Shown here piece after piece: positions 1 through 12,565 of a stretch of 64,000 nucleotides of DNA (position 1 is the stretch's first letter; the number at the start of each line of letters is the position of its first letter). The DNA comes from Carallia brachiata. Lineage: Eukaryota; Streptophyta; Magnoliopsida; Malpighiales; Rhizophoraceae. A program made the translations under genes and the position numbers. Under the pieces are notes generated by a model that was not told the origin of the DNA, did no database searches, and saw only the letters and a program-made list of their open reading frames with translations. The stretch spans positions 2,648,829 to 2,712,828 of the forward strand of contig JADCRB010000001.1 of assembly GCA_021464245.1 (NCBI GenBank), given 5' to 3'.

Positions 1-547
1 AAGTTATAAATGAAGCAATTCCTTATGTAGAGCATGCTCCATTAATGCAGCCTCAGATGATTCCATTGTCGACTATAACATTAAGAGCTGCATTACATCT
101 GTCGTTATGGTTCTATATTTTCTGTTGACCCTTTTCTGCTGAGCACCTAAAGACCTTGTAGAGGAAGAAGCACTACACCAACAAAGCAAACAAAATTTTT
201 AATAAATTCTCTTTCTTCCTCATTGCAATCACAACTGAGAAGGATGGTTAGTACAACAAACATCCATTCAAAGTAAGGACAGAAATCTCGATTGGGGACG
301 ACAGATTGGTATCGATTTAAACAAAGTTGTGATGCCATTTAGATACCACTCATATAAGAGGACAAAGAGTCTTTTAAGGTCACAGACACCACCATGAATT
401 CAGCAGGACAGTTATGAAGTTAAACAGTAAAGGCAATGAAATCACTCAACATAAACAAAGAAGAAGCTAAGCAGAAGAATATACACAATAAAATAAATAA
501 ATAATAAAAAAAAAAGAAAGGTTAAATTTAGGAAAGAAGATCCATAC
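1..547 (-). other. intron 1 of the C2/GRAM gene
   Basis: No second exon of the C2/GRAM gene is recognisable to the left of the donor at 547, so this stretch is read as the 5' part of its first intron. It is AT-rich. The short ORFs here resemble no known protein. Confidence 0.5.
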
Positions 548-905
548 CACAGTCCTTGTTCTTGGACTTCTTGTGTCTGGGTTGAAGAGAATACCAAGCA
601 GTGCCAAGAGACTTATTATCTGCATCAAAAACTCGCGAGACTGGCACTTTAATTTGCCCAACAAAGTCATCATTGAAGTACTTATCCTCGTCCATTACAG
701 AGATCACAAGTTCCTCCTTCAAGTCCTCCACCTTGAAACTGAATTCTTCTTCCCAACTTGGGTTCAAGTTCTTCTTCACCACTTTGGTCTTGAACTTTTG
801 CTTTCCCAGCTGTAATTTCACATATGGATCGCTCAGCCCATTGGGATCCGTTGGCGGCAAATTCCTTGCCTCTATGACACGAACCAGGATCCTCATTCCT
901 CCCAT
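548..905 (-). CDS. C2/GRAM domain protein, first coding exon (gene continues off the left edge)
   Basis: The first coding exon encodes about 119 residues and ends at a good donor (GTATGG, first base 547) after one base of a Gly codon. It is an N-terminal C2 domain, a calcium-dependent membrane-binding fold. The Asp ligands are visible in two loops: D20 and D26 around SDPYVKLQLG, and D72, D74 and D80 in MDEDKYFNDD. The sequence and the splice position fit the plant family typified by Arabidopsis At1g03370, which has two C2 domains, a GRAM domain and VASt-type domains and is about 1000 residues long; the rest would lie beyond base 1. Two in-frame ATGs (905 and 896) are possible starts; the second gives the more usual family N-terminus. 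Membrane-contact or lipid-linked roles are inferred from the family. Confidence 0.85.
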
Positions 906-3583
906 CCAAAAAAAAAAAAAAAAACAAAAAATCGAATGGAAAGCTTAATTTCTCTTCAAATGAAAACAACCCCAGTTGGATTTTTAAGTCAAGAAGCACA
1001 ACTACACTAAAAAGATCGCATCTTTCCTACACTTTGATGAAGATAACCAATAAAAAACAAGTCTTTGACAGAATTCTTCAAGCAGAAAAGAGTGAAACCC
1101 AGAATTGTACACCTTGAGATTGCTTAAGACCCAAAATATACAACTAAAGAAATCAAAAAATCGTTGAAGCCATCTATAATGACATTCAAGAACAAAGATT
1201 TAAAGGCAGAATCTGGAATGAGAGACATGAAAGTAAATCAAAAAAGGAAACTTATTCTGAATGGTGCATGAAAATTTCCTGATCATCCCTGACCGACTAA
1301 TGGGAAAAAACAAAGAGATCCTTGTAATCAAGTGTGTAATTTAACTCAATTTGGCTGAAAAAAAACTTTAAAGAGATTAACAATGTATAGAATTGAAACA
1401 TAAAGAGTCAAGGTAAATGAGAGAAACAAAACAACAAAAAAGAACTGAACAAATGATTTTTCATGATTTGTTGGAGCCCCAAAACCCTCGAAAAGATTCA
1501 GTAAATAATTAGATTGGATTTGTATTGTTTTGTTTGGTTTTGTTTTCTACAAAAAGAAAATAATAATAAATACAAAAAGAAAGGAGACTTTTCCATGTCC
1601 TTTCCGCTTTTGCATTTCTTTCCATGCAGCGCAGGATTGCGCGCAGGCTGTTTGACTTTTTGACTTTTCCTTATGATCCCGGCGTCTACCTGTCAAGCAA
1701 TTTTAAACTATGTTTTGTATTGCGGCGAAAAGTGTATTATGGTTTAATAATTATATTTTAAATTAAAAATAATTTTTTTAATATTTGATAATTCTCTCTA
1801 AACAAAATTTTGTAAATGTGATAACTCTCAAAACTATAGTTTCATAAAAGTACTTTAAACTTACTTTTGAAGAAAGTGATAAAACCTAATGATCATATCA
1901 TACAAATTTTGAATTAAGTGAATAAAATTAACTCTATTAATTTAAAAAATTATTAAATATTCAAAATTTAAATTTTTTTTACAATTTTTTCATAATTATT
2001 ACCAAACAATTTATAACTTTAAATTACAGTACTTTTAATCACAATATTTTATTCACAATACTTCTATTCACAGCACTTTATCTCACAGTATTGTCAAATA
2101 GAACTTTAATATCTTATTGTTTACGTAGTTTATATACATGGAGTCGTGTTCCGAAATGTAATCCAACGTTCTGATCAATTGGAGATAAAATTATTCGAAA
2201 AAATTTTCGTGCATTTTTTTTTCCTGAATTTTTTAAATCTCTCACGGGAATTATCATTTGCACTCAAATTCTAATTTAATACACGCTGTAAGTCCAGGTC
2301 TTAAGAGTGGAAGTTGTTGCCTTTATTTAATTAAGGATTTTTTTTCATTTGTAAAGATTAAAAATGGAAGGTTTTAAATTTAAAATTAAGATTTTAGATA
2401 ATTTTATTATTATATTTTATGATTAGTGATTTTTTTTATTATACACTAGAATGGATTAATAATAAAATTTATAAATAATAATTTCGTGTTAGAACACAGT
2501 TCTTCGACTTTTATAATAATAAAATATATTAAATTTTAAAAATAAAAAATAATTAAATCATCAAATTAATTATTATCTTTTACGTATTTCATCAAACTTG
2601 TCTATATAATCTTGTTCTTCGTGTTACATATGTTGGCGGGCCGTTTTAAATCCATGGATTGAATTCATTGATTGTCTGATTAACTAACTGATAGGAACTG
2701 TTGACTGAAATGTTTAATGAAATGCTGCAAAAAATAACTGGATCATGTGTCGTTTTGTTGTGGAAGAGCCGTTTTGGGAAGTACCTTTCTGTTGGTCGCT
2801 TGCCCATGAATGACGCAATCGAGGACGTCAACGTCGAGATTCAAAGCAAAGACTTTCAATTTAGAAGAGTCTTCGCGAAGGCTTTCAATTTAGAAGACAC
2901 GGGTTAGGTTTTATGATTAAATTTCAAGTCAAATGAAAAAAAAGAGGAGAATTATCATATCAAAAAAATACGTAAAGCATTTTCCAATTACCAAAAAGAT
3001 TAATATAAAAAAATATTATTATTTTTATAATTTTTTTATAAATCTAATACAAATTTTAAAAATTTATAAATTTAATATAATTTAATTATTTTTTAATAAA
3101 CCTAGTATATTATCAGTTAAAAATAATCGAATCTTTTAATATGCACATATGTATTTGGAGATTTTAAATTATATTAGATTTAGACATAAATGTGTCATAT
3201 GTGTGTATTAAGATATTTAGTTATTTTTAATTAGTTATTTTTTATTGACAGAGTGTTAGATTTGTTAAAAAATAATTGAATTGTATTAGATTTGTAAATT
3301 TTTAAAAGTTGTGTTAAATTTATTAGAAAATAATTGAACTATACCAGATTTATAAATTTTTAAAAATTATGCTAAATTTATTAAAAAGTGTAAAAGTGAT
3401 GTTTTTTTTTTTGAAGTTAACCTTACCAAAATTTATTTATCTTCAAGATTTGGGTTGTATAGTGAAAGGAAAATGAAGATTTTATTTCAGAAACAAGGAA
3501 CTATTTATTTTTATTTTTATGTTATTATAATTAATTTCTAATACCAAAGTCGATGATTTAATAGTATTTAAGAAGGCTGCGTA
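906..3583. other. 5' region of the C2/GRAM gene, then AT-rich spacer
   Basis: Bases 906-1700 are the minus-strand leader and promoter side of the C2/GRAM gene. They include an A-run just upstream of the start codon and TTGAC W-box-like cores near 1650. From 1740 to 3580 the sequence is very AT-rich. The only structured piece is at 2848-2896, where a CTTTCAATTTAGAAG motif occurs twice, 33 bp apart, with the perfect palindrome CTTCGCGAAG (2871-2880) between the copies. I see no credible gene. Confidence 0.4.
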
Positions 3584-3911
3584 AGTTCTTAAGGGATATC
3601 ATCTGAAGTGATAGTTTAGTTGATTAATTAGCGTGTTTCTTCTATTTACGATTCGGGTTCGAATTCTAACAATTGTACCTGTGAAGTAATGATTATTGAA
3701 GTCCTCTGCATACTGTTAGTTGTAGATTCGATAATTGCTGTAGTCGATTTAGGGTAGTCACACTCAGTCCCAACAATACTCAAGTAGTGGGTTCCATTTT
3801 ATGTGGTGAGGTTGAATAAACTTACAACAGATGACCTCCGACCTAGTTCACACATACGATGAACAACATATCTGCGATAGATTTTTTTTTTGTCGAAAAA
3901 AAAAGTCCTTA
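3584..3911 (+). mobile_element. tRNA-derived SINE-like element (member 1)
   Basis: A box-A-like stretch (TAGTTTAGTTGATTAATTAG, 3612-3631) is followed about 25 bases later by a box-B-like GGGTTCGAATTC (3655-3666), the spacing of an internal Pol III promoter. The body ends in a T-run near 3882-3892. The flanks AGTTCTTA (3584) and AGTCCTTA (3904) match at 7 of 8 bases and could be a target-site duplication. The 3' part (3780-3890) resembles 27540-27675, so the two look like one family. The boundaries are approximate. Confidence 0.45.
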
Positions 3912-5181
3912 CCACAGTAAATTTATGAAAATAAAAAGAACTATTAATAACTAACGACTCAAATGAGCCTCTTAATGTATAAAAAAAATAGGAGGTTGTG
4001 CAATTTAAAAAAAAAAAAAGGCATATACTTGAAGCAAGAAAGGATTAGGCAAGTTTCCAATGTTGCAATTGAAGAATACTTAGCGCGTTGAGTGTTTCAT
4101 TAAAAAGAGGCTAAAATACCAGTTAATGAATTAGGCATAACATTTCCAAGCACCAAAAAAAAGGGCAACTTATTAGAAAAGAGCTCATTATTCAACGTGA
4201 AAGTGGTGAGAAGTGATGAGGTTTCAATGTATCTATTGGTGATATGGATAAGAGCTTGACGATGATGTGTTTGTTTTGGATTAAACATTAAGAGTTAAAC
4301 AGGTTATTGGTAGTGGGGAAGTGGGGAAGTGTAAACTGAGATTTCTCTGGAAATTTGGGAAGTTGAGGAGAAAGTTAGATCATAATATGATATGTGTGAG
4401 AGTTTGTTGAGACTATCGACAACTAATAATTGAATAAATACTTCTGCAGTCTAAAAATGTTTTAATCTGAGATCTATCCAAATAATTGGAGATAACGAGA
4501 ATGTGAGATTATGATGGCATGTTTGCGAGATTTAGTTGACATTTCAACAATTGATGAGCGGATAAACGCTCTTCTAAACGTTCCAATTAAAGAAATCGGT
4601 AATTTATTGTTAACTTAAAAGTAAATTTGAGAATTTTCAGAATTGTGACACTGTATTGTATTTCCATATGAATAAAGAAAAGCAAGGTGAGAGTCTCACT
4701 CAATTTTTTTTCTTTTTTTCTCTTGGCATGAGGTATCCCTATACGCTATTACGTGCGAGACTATTTCTCGCTCGTTGTACTGAAGTAACTGTTGGCCCAA
4801 GAGAATTTGACCGTGCAAATACTTATTACAAACACTCATATGTATGTATAAATATGAATCCTACTTCTTTTGCCAAAATTTTAAAATTTGCACGCCAATC
4901 TAGTTTTATGGTAGTTTTATAGGACCAAGTCCATTTCTAATGTTTCCTACTGTTCTAATTGAGGTAAACATGTCAAATGGCTTGCATCTTATGAATGAAG
5001 ATAAGTTATTGAATGCCCAAATGAACAAGTACCAACATCACCCAAATGCTTCAGGAATATGATATAAAAAATAGGCAAATCATCCTGGATTAGGAAATAA
5101 CAGATACAAACAAACTTCGCATGATTCAGCAACAGCAAGAAAATTCTACCTACGTTTTGTGATGATCAGTCTCTTGTGGTT
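3912..5181. other. spacer downstream of FPS, no gene seen
   Basis: AT-rich sequence between the SINE-like element and the 3' end of the minus-strand FPS gene. The ORFs at 4100-4288 (minus) and 4656-4922 (plus) are uninterrupted for 62-88 codons but resemble nothing known and lack a splice or promoter context. The last few hundred bases before 5182 would hold the FPS 3' UTR. Confidence 0.3.
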
Positions 5182-8100
5182 TTATTTCTGTCTCTTGTAG
5201 ATTTTGGCCAGGAAAGACTTCAACACAGCCTGGACTGCGGTGCTAGGATGAGCATCAATGCTGGTTATAAGCTTCTGGTAGCTCTTGCTCTCATAGTCCG
5301 CAAACACACCCTATAACGTTGGGATTCAAAGTGAGAAATGCCATGAAATGTTTATACGAAGAAACCTGCAAATAATCTAACATATGGAAGCAAGCACGAA
5401 TGAAGTAATAATGCATTTCATGCTATTTTTTGAAAATAGAAAAGGAGTTAGTACTTGAGAGCAAGTACACACCTGAAGATTCAGCTCATTATAAAGGCCT
5501 TGACTTTTTCTACATTGGCCGCGCCAGCTTTTCCATAGTTTTCCTGGAAGGAAACAACATCCGCACTGACTTCTTGGGCGGTAATGAACAAGTGAACCTA
5601 AATACTACACCACTCTTACATATAAAATTTTCTTTTGCTGTTCATTGCAAAGTTCCAAAGCCTTCACGACCAACCAAGAACACTTGAAATCTTCAATATC
5701 TGTACCAATCTGAATCAAAAACAGTTTTAAAGAAACACAATTAGATAGGTATGGTAGAAGCTGCCCTGTCATATGACAAAGATTTCATTGTTTTAGTTGA
5801 GATTATATTTTTGGCATATTTGAGCTGACCTTGCCAATGGTCTCAGGATCACCAAAGCAATCCAAATAATCGTCCTACACAAGAAAAGATAATGCAGATT
5901 ATTGGCATGTATGAAAGAAATTTGAGTTGGATGGACTTCAGAGTGAAGAAGCCCTTTGGCCTAAACCCTCCAAGGGATAGCAAACAAATAGTGCATCATG
6001 TCCAGATCTGTTATGACTTTCCTTGGCACAACTAGTAAAGAAAACTTCAACAGATAATCCATATTTAAACTTACCTGAACTTGGAAGTAAGTTCCCATCT
6101 CAACAAGAATGCCCTTTACATCAATATGTTTGTCCAAGTTCTCACCAGCCATAAGCAATGCACATGCAACCTGAGTAAATTTAACAATCGAACATCAGAT
6201 AGTCAATCGGAACCTCAAACCTCCAATTGAAAGTGATTTGATGATTTCTGCAAGCTTGAATTACTACTTCCCACAGCCTCTTTTTATCTGTGGTGTGGTG
6301 GTTGGGGGGCTTGCGCTGGAGGAAAGAGATGCTATCTCTCAAAGGAACAATAAGTATATATGAGATGTATGTAGCTTTAGAATGTGAGCCAGTTGTGCTT
6401 GTGCGCACATAGCACACAAGTCTGGATGTATCCAAACAGGGGTAGCGCATGTTGCATTATAAGTTTTCTATGGAGAACACAGAACAAAAAGGATAACTCA
6501 CGGGAAGATAAAACGAGTAATAGGCAGTCTTATACTGAACAATTCGTCGGTGACTGCAAATTTAAAACCAATTTAAAGGTTAGAAGCTATAGAGCTAGAT
6601 AATAGACCAACACAAGCCAAAACAAAAGGTTGAGTAATTTCTACTGAAGGGCAAAACAAGAAATCAGCTGCATTTAGAGATTGAAAAGCCTAAAAAAATG
6701 TCTTGACACACTGAAGTCACGGTTTATATATCTATACAAATATCTATATACAAAGATATCTTATAATCACATGATTTTTCAACAATTAAGCTAGATGCAT
6801 CTAAAAACAAAGTGCCAAATGAAAATTCTTCTTCATATGTTGCTGATGTACTGATAATGGTGTCCGGGATTATAAACCACAAATTGAAACATTAGCCATT
6901 TGTTCTCGATGGAAGAATGCTTCTTGGTCAGAAGATCTAACTACAAGATTTCATTTGAGAAATTTGTCCAAAATCTGTCCTTTATATTATGCTGAAAGCA
7001 CTCAAATAGGCATTTTATGAAAGAAATCGACATCCTGTTGCTTGCTCACAGTGACAAGTTATATTTGGATAAATCCTTTTCTCTTTCGAGTGTTGTGATC
7101 AAATCTATCATTTGTCCACAAGCTGTTTGAAACTCCACCTACATAAGCAACATAATGAATAAAGAATTAGCATATGTTATCAGTAGTAAAATTCATTTAA
7201 ATGCATACAAGCAAGTAAAATACCTCATTAAATAAATCTAAAAGATCTACATAGTATGCCTTTCCTTTGAAGTGTTTTCTGAGAATTCTGGGAATGTGAT
7301 TCCGAAGTAGAATTCCATCGTTAACGGCAATCAGACCAACCTACATCATAGTCCTTTCAAATAAATTGTTCCCCAGAAATCAAAACCTTTAGAAACAGAA
7401 AAGTTGCGAAGAGCATTAGCACAAACCTTGGGCACCCTAAACCAGCAAGGTTGACCGCGCCGTGTATGAGAGTTATCCATGATGTCATCAAGAACAAGAA
7501 AATACGCTTGAAGCTGCATATAGCAACGTGATTAGGACATAAGATAACCACGCTGAGGTAGCAACAAAATGCTGGTTTGACTAGCTGCAACAATTTATGA
7601 GATGAAGTGAGAGCAGAGATTTCAATAACCATACCCATTCAATGCACCAACCAAGAGCACTCGCGAGAAATATTTCATCTTCTGTTAATTCCTTTCCTTC
7701 TTTCAACAATTTGTAGGTGTCAATGACAGACAGCCCTCTATTCAGCTTTCCTGTAAAACAAAATATATTTTCAGAGCTATTTCATAAATGTTTACTTCTT
7801 CGTGCAAAGCAACATTGCTTTACATTTTTTCTTCTTTATTCTTTTTTTTCCCAACCTTGAACATAGACCTTCAGAAGCTAATAAAACATTTTAAATAAGG
7901 AAGATAAGTTTCAGTGCTTATCCTAATTCCAACCTCCAGGAACGTTGTAGTCCAGCATCTGCATCAGAAAGAGTAAATGACAAATCAGAAAGCCAAACTT
8001 AAGCTACAAAGATCTATTATTTGGTACTCACACTAACTTGCCAATTTCAATCAACAAGGATCAAAACAATTTAGGGAACAGCATTGACAACAGAGAAAAA

Positions 8101-8329
8101 ACAGAGAACAGACATGGGAAATTGCGGCACCGTACATATATCTTATCTTTCTAATACTCTACATCAATTGAAATAACACATACAAATGGATGGTAAAGCA
8201 TCTGTACTGTTCCGGCACCGATACCCCAAACCTTGGTCAATTGCTTCAGAGAATGGCTATAGGCATTGTTACCAACAAATATTTCCTCTAACACACATCA
8301 CTGAACTTGTAACATAATTTCCATTGTCT

Positions 8330-8370
<41 letters not shown>

Positions 8371-8870
8371 CAATAAAAGTATCACTTTTGGTTTCGACAT
8401 ATTAATTTCAAAAATCAATTATTCAAACAACAAAGATATTAATCAAGAAATATAATTACTAACCAATTTAATTTCTTTCGGGGTTCTTCAAGATACAGAA
8501 GATTAAGCACATATCTGAACAAATCAAGAAGGCATGCATAGATATAAACCAAGAAAGACAAGATTTTGGAAGCTCAAACGAGATTTGAATCCAAACCCCA
8601 ATCCAGAAATCAAATCAAGAAAAATTATCCAAAGAAACATCAAACAATAATAAAAAAAAACAGAATCAAAATAGAGAAAGAAACAAATGGCGATGGATGG
8701 AAAGTTCAAACAAAAGAAAAGAAAAGAAAGAAACGAGAAATGAGGAAGAAGTAAGTGACCCGCTCGACCCATTGACGAGAATCAGGGGTCCATTCGAAAG
8801 CAGGATCTTCCAAGAGGTCCTTCTTGAGGACAGAGTAGACCTTCAAGAATGTTGTCTTCAGATCTGCCAT
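5182..8870 (-). CDS. FPS: farnesyl diphosphate synthase, 12 exons, with a 1-base deletion in exon 11
   Basis: Makes farnesyl diphosphate from DMAPP/GPP and IPP, feeding sterols, sesquiterpenes and protein prenylation. Exons on the minus strand: 8870-8760, 7958-7934, 7750-7635, 7513-7427, 7340-7224, 7138-7050, 6553-6502, 6170-6075, 5874-5830, 5709-5620, 5543-5473 and 5310-5182. All have GT/AG borders. They sum to the family's usual 342 residues except that exon 11 has 71 instead of 72 bases. Visible motifs are the first Asp-rich motif DDIMD (residues 93-97, preceded by the aromatic pair Y88/F89 expected of FPP-length enzymes), the second motif DDYLD (232-236), and the C-terminal KIYKRQK. In exon 11 the expected GCC-CTT-TAT reads GCC-TTT-AT (near 5495). 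Read literally this gives a stop after about 296 residues and loses the last exon. This is either an assembly error or a broken allele. No chloroplast transit peptide is seen, so a cytosolic/peroxisomal form is likely. Confidence 0.95.
8331..8372. repeat. (CA)n microsatellite in FPS intron 1
   Basis: About 21 CA units with one G interruption (CACGCACA), lying between FPS exons 2 and 1. It is likely length-polymorphic. Confidence 0.95.
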
Positions 8871-9026
8871 GGCTGGCTTCTATGGAGATTTCAGGTCCAG
8901 TTCTTGATGTTCTTGATACCCAGAGACAGAGAGAGAGGTGATGTTAAGAATGGCAGTGGATTTTTCTTTTGGAGAAGACGAGAGATGTTCTTCTTCTTTC
9001 TTCTATATGCGGCTGTGAGTGTTACT

Positions 9027-9042
9027 GTATATATATATATAT
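9027..9042 (-). promoter_or_regulatory. candidate TATA box of FPS
   Basis: An alternating TA run, about 155 bases upstream of the FPS start codon on the minus strand. The transcribed side between it and the ATG contains a GA/CT-rich leader (8930-8945). Position and composition support it; transcription start is not shown. Confidence 0.4.
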
Positions 9043-9102
9043 TTTTTTATCTTTTTCTTTTTCTGGCCCCTACGGCCAGTGGTTTTTTTCGAAGGAATGG
9101 GA

Positions 9103-9657
9103 AAAATTAAAAGAGTACAGAAAATTACTACCTAATAATTATAAGTAGAAATTATTTTTCACAAAAAAAAATTATTTTGGAAAAATTTTAATTAAGATTT
9201 AAAATGATATAAGTATATCTAAGATAATAATAAATATATTTAAGATTTATTTTATTAAAAAATAAATTTTTATAAGTTTTTAAAAAGTAAATTTATTCTT
9301 AGAATTAATTTATATCCATTGCATATTGCATATGTACTCGCAGCGAAACTCCGGAGTGAATGTTACAAGAAAGGGTCCAAGTGAACGGGTGTGGACGGAG
9401 ATGGAAAAAGTGATATTGAGAAAGTCATGGTAGATTATGATGATCCTATCAATTTTTTATTTATATATATATAAACAAATTTAAAGGTAGTAATTCATTA
9501 AATATTATGTGTATAAATGTTAAGATTAATGTTATCAAGAGTCAAATGACCCGAGTTAATAGTTAATAAACTTAAATTTGATATATAAGGAAATCATAGG
9601 AAATATTAATCTGGTCATATTTTTTTTAGTATTGATTTGAATGAGAGTTCTCATATT
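9103..9657. other. AT-rich spacer upstream of FPS
   Basis: Intergenic sequence between the FPS promoter and the DNA-transposon-like block. I see no gene, RNA or clear repeat. Confidence 0.4.
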
Positions 9658-10890
9658 TAGGGATGACAATTTTATCTGTATTTGTCGGAGATTACTCGTA
9701 CCCGCCTCGACGAGAACGGAGTCAAAGTCAATTGACCAGAGAACGAGGCAGAGATTTTTATTTCCTACATTTTCTTTATTTTTCAATCTTTATTCGTTTT
9801 TATTGTTAATATTTGTTATATTAACTCTTCAATGACTTATGTTTTAACTATTTTAAAATTATTAATGTAATTATTAAATTATTAATGAAATTGTTTTTCC
9901 TTAACCCGATAGTTTACTCACAATATTGATAATTTTAGGGCCAATGATTTAAGTAATAAACAATTTTATGTCAATTACAAAATTATTAATGGATACTGCA
10001 GGAATCACAATAACTTGTTTTGAAAGATCATTTTTTTTGTTGGAAGTCTTATTTTAGAACACTATTATTTCTTTCTTTCTAGAGGTGCTAGCATATACAT
10101 GCCAAAAACATGAGAATAAATTGTTTAAGAAGTTAAAGACGAAGTTAAAACTCTCAATATTGTAAGAAATCCAACACTATATACGAAAAATAGGAAAGAA
10201 AAATTCAAAATTATGGAATAAAGTTTCTATAGTTTTCATTCATTAAATTTTTCATAATTAAATTTTTTTGTGTGATTTATATTTTTATAAAATACAGTTT
10301 AAACTTTAGTATTATGCAGCAATTGAAACGTTGAATGTGATTTGTTTAAATTATTATTTTAGTATTGTACAACAACTGAAACATTAAATGTAAATTTGTC
10401 TAAATTATTTTTTTTATGTCAGTATTTTCAAAAATAGTAACATTATATCAGTATATAAATTTGAGTAATATAACTTCAATTCTTACTTATTATAAACTTA
10501 TAAACTTGAGTAATATAACATCTTTAAAAATGGTGTCATTATTCTTTTGCACGTTGTGCATCAAGTCATGGAACTTTAATTTATATTACTAATTCTTAAT
10601 ACAAAACTCGTAATAGTTAGATCACTTATTTATTATATTTTTAAGTTATAAAAAAATTTGCAATATATACAGCTAATTTGTCATTGACCATAAGTTTTAA
10701 GTAATTTGAGCTGTAAAAATATATAATTTTTTTAATTTTCATTTGGACGAGTATGAGGCGAAAACCAGAATTCCCATTCCCAATGGAGATGGGGATTGGG
10801 ATTAAAATTTCATACCCGTTGGGACGGAGACAGGGACGGAGATAAAGGTAATAAACTGGTACCGGGAACGGGGGGCTATTTTCACCCCTA
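9658..10890. mobile_element. decayed non-autonomous DNA transposon with related ends
   Basis: The left end TAGGGATGACAATTTTATC and the reverse complement of the right end CTAGGGGTGAAAATAGCCCC are recognisably related, and both lead into short G/C-rich blocks (CGTACCCGCC and GGGACGGAGACAGGGACGG) unlike the AT-rich interior. TAGGGGTG-type ends are common among plant hAT elements. No convincing target-site duplication flanks these boundaries, and no transposase is encoded. The 88-codon ORF at 10641-10907 crosses the right end and is probably incidental. Confidence 0.4.
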
Positions 10891-10975
10891 GCCCTCCCTG
10901 TTGTCAACCATACCTATATTGACGTTCTTCCGAATTAAAAGAGAATTTATATGTGAATAAATTTATTAACAATGT

Positions 10976-11070
10976 GGTTAGATCTGAGAGAATTGTATTT
11001 TAGGCCAATAATATTCTAGTGAGGGTCCTCTCTATAGAAGAAAGTTGAATGAAACGTTAACGGTATAAAA
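10976..11070 (+). mobile_element. SINE-like fragment (member 3)
   Basis: This stretch resembles 27535-27610 of SINE-like member 2: both have an AGATCTNNNNAGA start, AATAATNTTCTNGNG, and a GTTGAATGAA..GTTAA end. No 5' Pol III boxes remain. The assignment is tentative. Confidence 0.3.
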
Positions 11071-11213
11071 ATCAGTTTCACTTAATAAATATGATAATTT
11101 ATCATATTTACAATGAATTCTTTTTAGTGTTAAAAAAAATTGAATTAAAAAAACTTCTAATTACGCCGTTTGTTTCAGTAAAAAAAAAAAAATCCAGTTT
11201 GTCCTATCCCAAT

Positions 11214-11726
11214 CAAGGTTGTTAGAATCGGACCGGATATCAAATCAGAAATATTAGTGGGTCAAAATTCAACCGGTCGAACTGATATTTGAACCGATAT
11301 TTAATAATATATATGTATAAAAGTAATTTAAATAAATAATATATATATATAGTAATTAAATATTAATTTTTTTAATTTTAAAGATTAAATTGAAAGTTTT
11401 GATAACTTTAGAATTAAATTAAAAATTTTAATAAATTTAGAGTTCAAATTATAATTTAAATAAAATTTGAAATTAAATTAAAATTTTTGAATTTTTATAT
11501 TTTATTTAGACCGGTTAGATCGGTCTGATTTTAATCGATTTTTACCGGTTCTTGATCGATTTTGACCGATTTTTGATCGATTTTGATCAATTTTTTGACC
11601 GATTTAAATCGATTCTGACTAATTCAAATTTTATTTAACTTTTACCTTAAATCAGACCAGATCACTGATTAATTATCAGTTCAACTGATCGGACCATTCA
11701 GTTCAATTCGATTTTCACGACTATGG
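11214..11726 (+). mobile_element. hAT-like MITE, copy 1 of the ACCGGTT-end family
   Basis: A 513-bp element starting CAAGGTTGTTAGAATCGG, with the reverse complement of its right end reading CCATAGTCGTGAAAATCG. The ends are rich in ACCGG/GATCGG motifs around an AT-rich core whose order (TTTAATAATATATAT, then AAATTGAAAGTTTTGA, then TTCAAATTATAATTTAA) is shared with the elements at 53730-54219 and 57294-57743. No coding capacity. The flanks no longer show a clean duplication. Confidence 0.65.
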
Positions 11727-12565
11727 TACAATACCCCTCCGAGTGTTGTGGGTGGGGACCTTTTTTTTTTTTAATAGGAAACAAAATTGATGGTCAGAAA
11801 CTGACAGACAGCACGTGGCTAAAGTGCCTGCAAAATAAACCTGACTAAAAAAGATTCGCTTATTGGAGATCAAAAGATTCGCTTATTTTGGAGGATCCAT
11901 TTGTCAAAGTCTACCTCCGCGCACATTTTCTGTTCTGTCCAGTAGACGCCCATATCTTTTTATTATTATTTTTAAAATTATTTAAATAAAATTATTATTT
12001 TTTTTTAAAAAATAATACTCCTCGAAAAAAATTGGCGTTGGTACAACGCACTGTTTTGTTTTATTTTGGTTGGTGTGGATTTGCACAGCAGACAGAAAGT
12101 ATAGATTCTTACAAAATGAGATTGTTTATATATAAATATATAATTTATTTAATTATATTTAAAAATTTATTTATTTTTTATTTTTTTTAAATTTAATATA
12201 TTTTTTATTATCTAACTACTCAAATTATTATGTAATTATTACGTAATTATCGTATTCTCGCTTACACACACTTAAAGTATTTGTATTTACAAAATTATAC
12301 CGGATATTTTTTTTTAATTTATTCAGAAATTTATTAGATTATAAATTATATAAAAAAATAATTTTTTTTTATAATTTTTTTTAAAAATTTAAATAAAAGA
12401 CTGTAAAATAAAATTTTAAACTGAACATCCTGACGCACATAATACCTTTCTTTGTGTCAGAAATAGACACAATTGTCTGTGGGCAGAGTGGTTGTTGTGT
12501 CCTCGTCTTTTATACTGAGCTGATTGGCAAAAAAGTGCAAAACTTTTGGGCCTCTGCTCCTGGAG
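11727..12565. other. upstream region of the PGLP2-type gene
   Basis: AT-rich sequence with a 15-bp imperfect duplicated stretch around AAAGATTCGCTTATT (11849-11887). It should contain the promoter of the gene starting at 12566, but no clear TATA box can be chosen in such AT-rich sequence. Confidence 0.3.

Noticed and set aside
3655..3666. tRNA gene suggested by GGGTTCGAATTC
   Set aside because: No acceptor stem, anticodon arm or D-loop pairing can be drawn; fits a SINE promoter.
7357..7638. 93-codon minus ORF within FPS
   Set aside because: Runs across FPS exon 4 in another frame and through introns; a shadow of the true exon.
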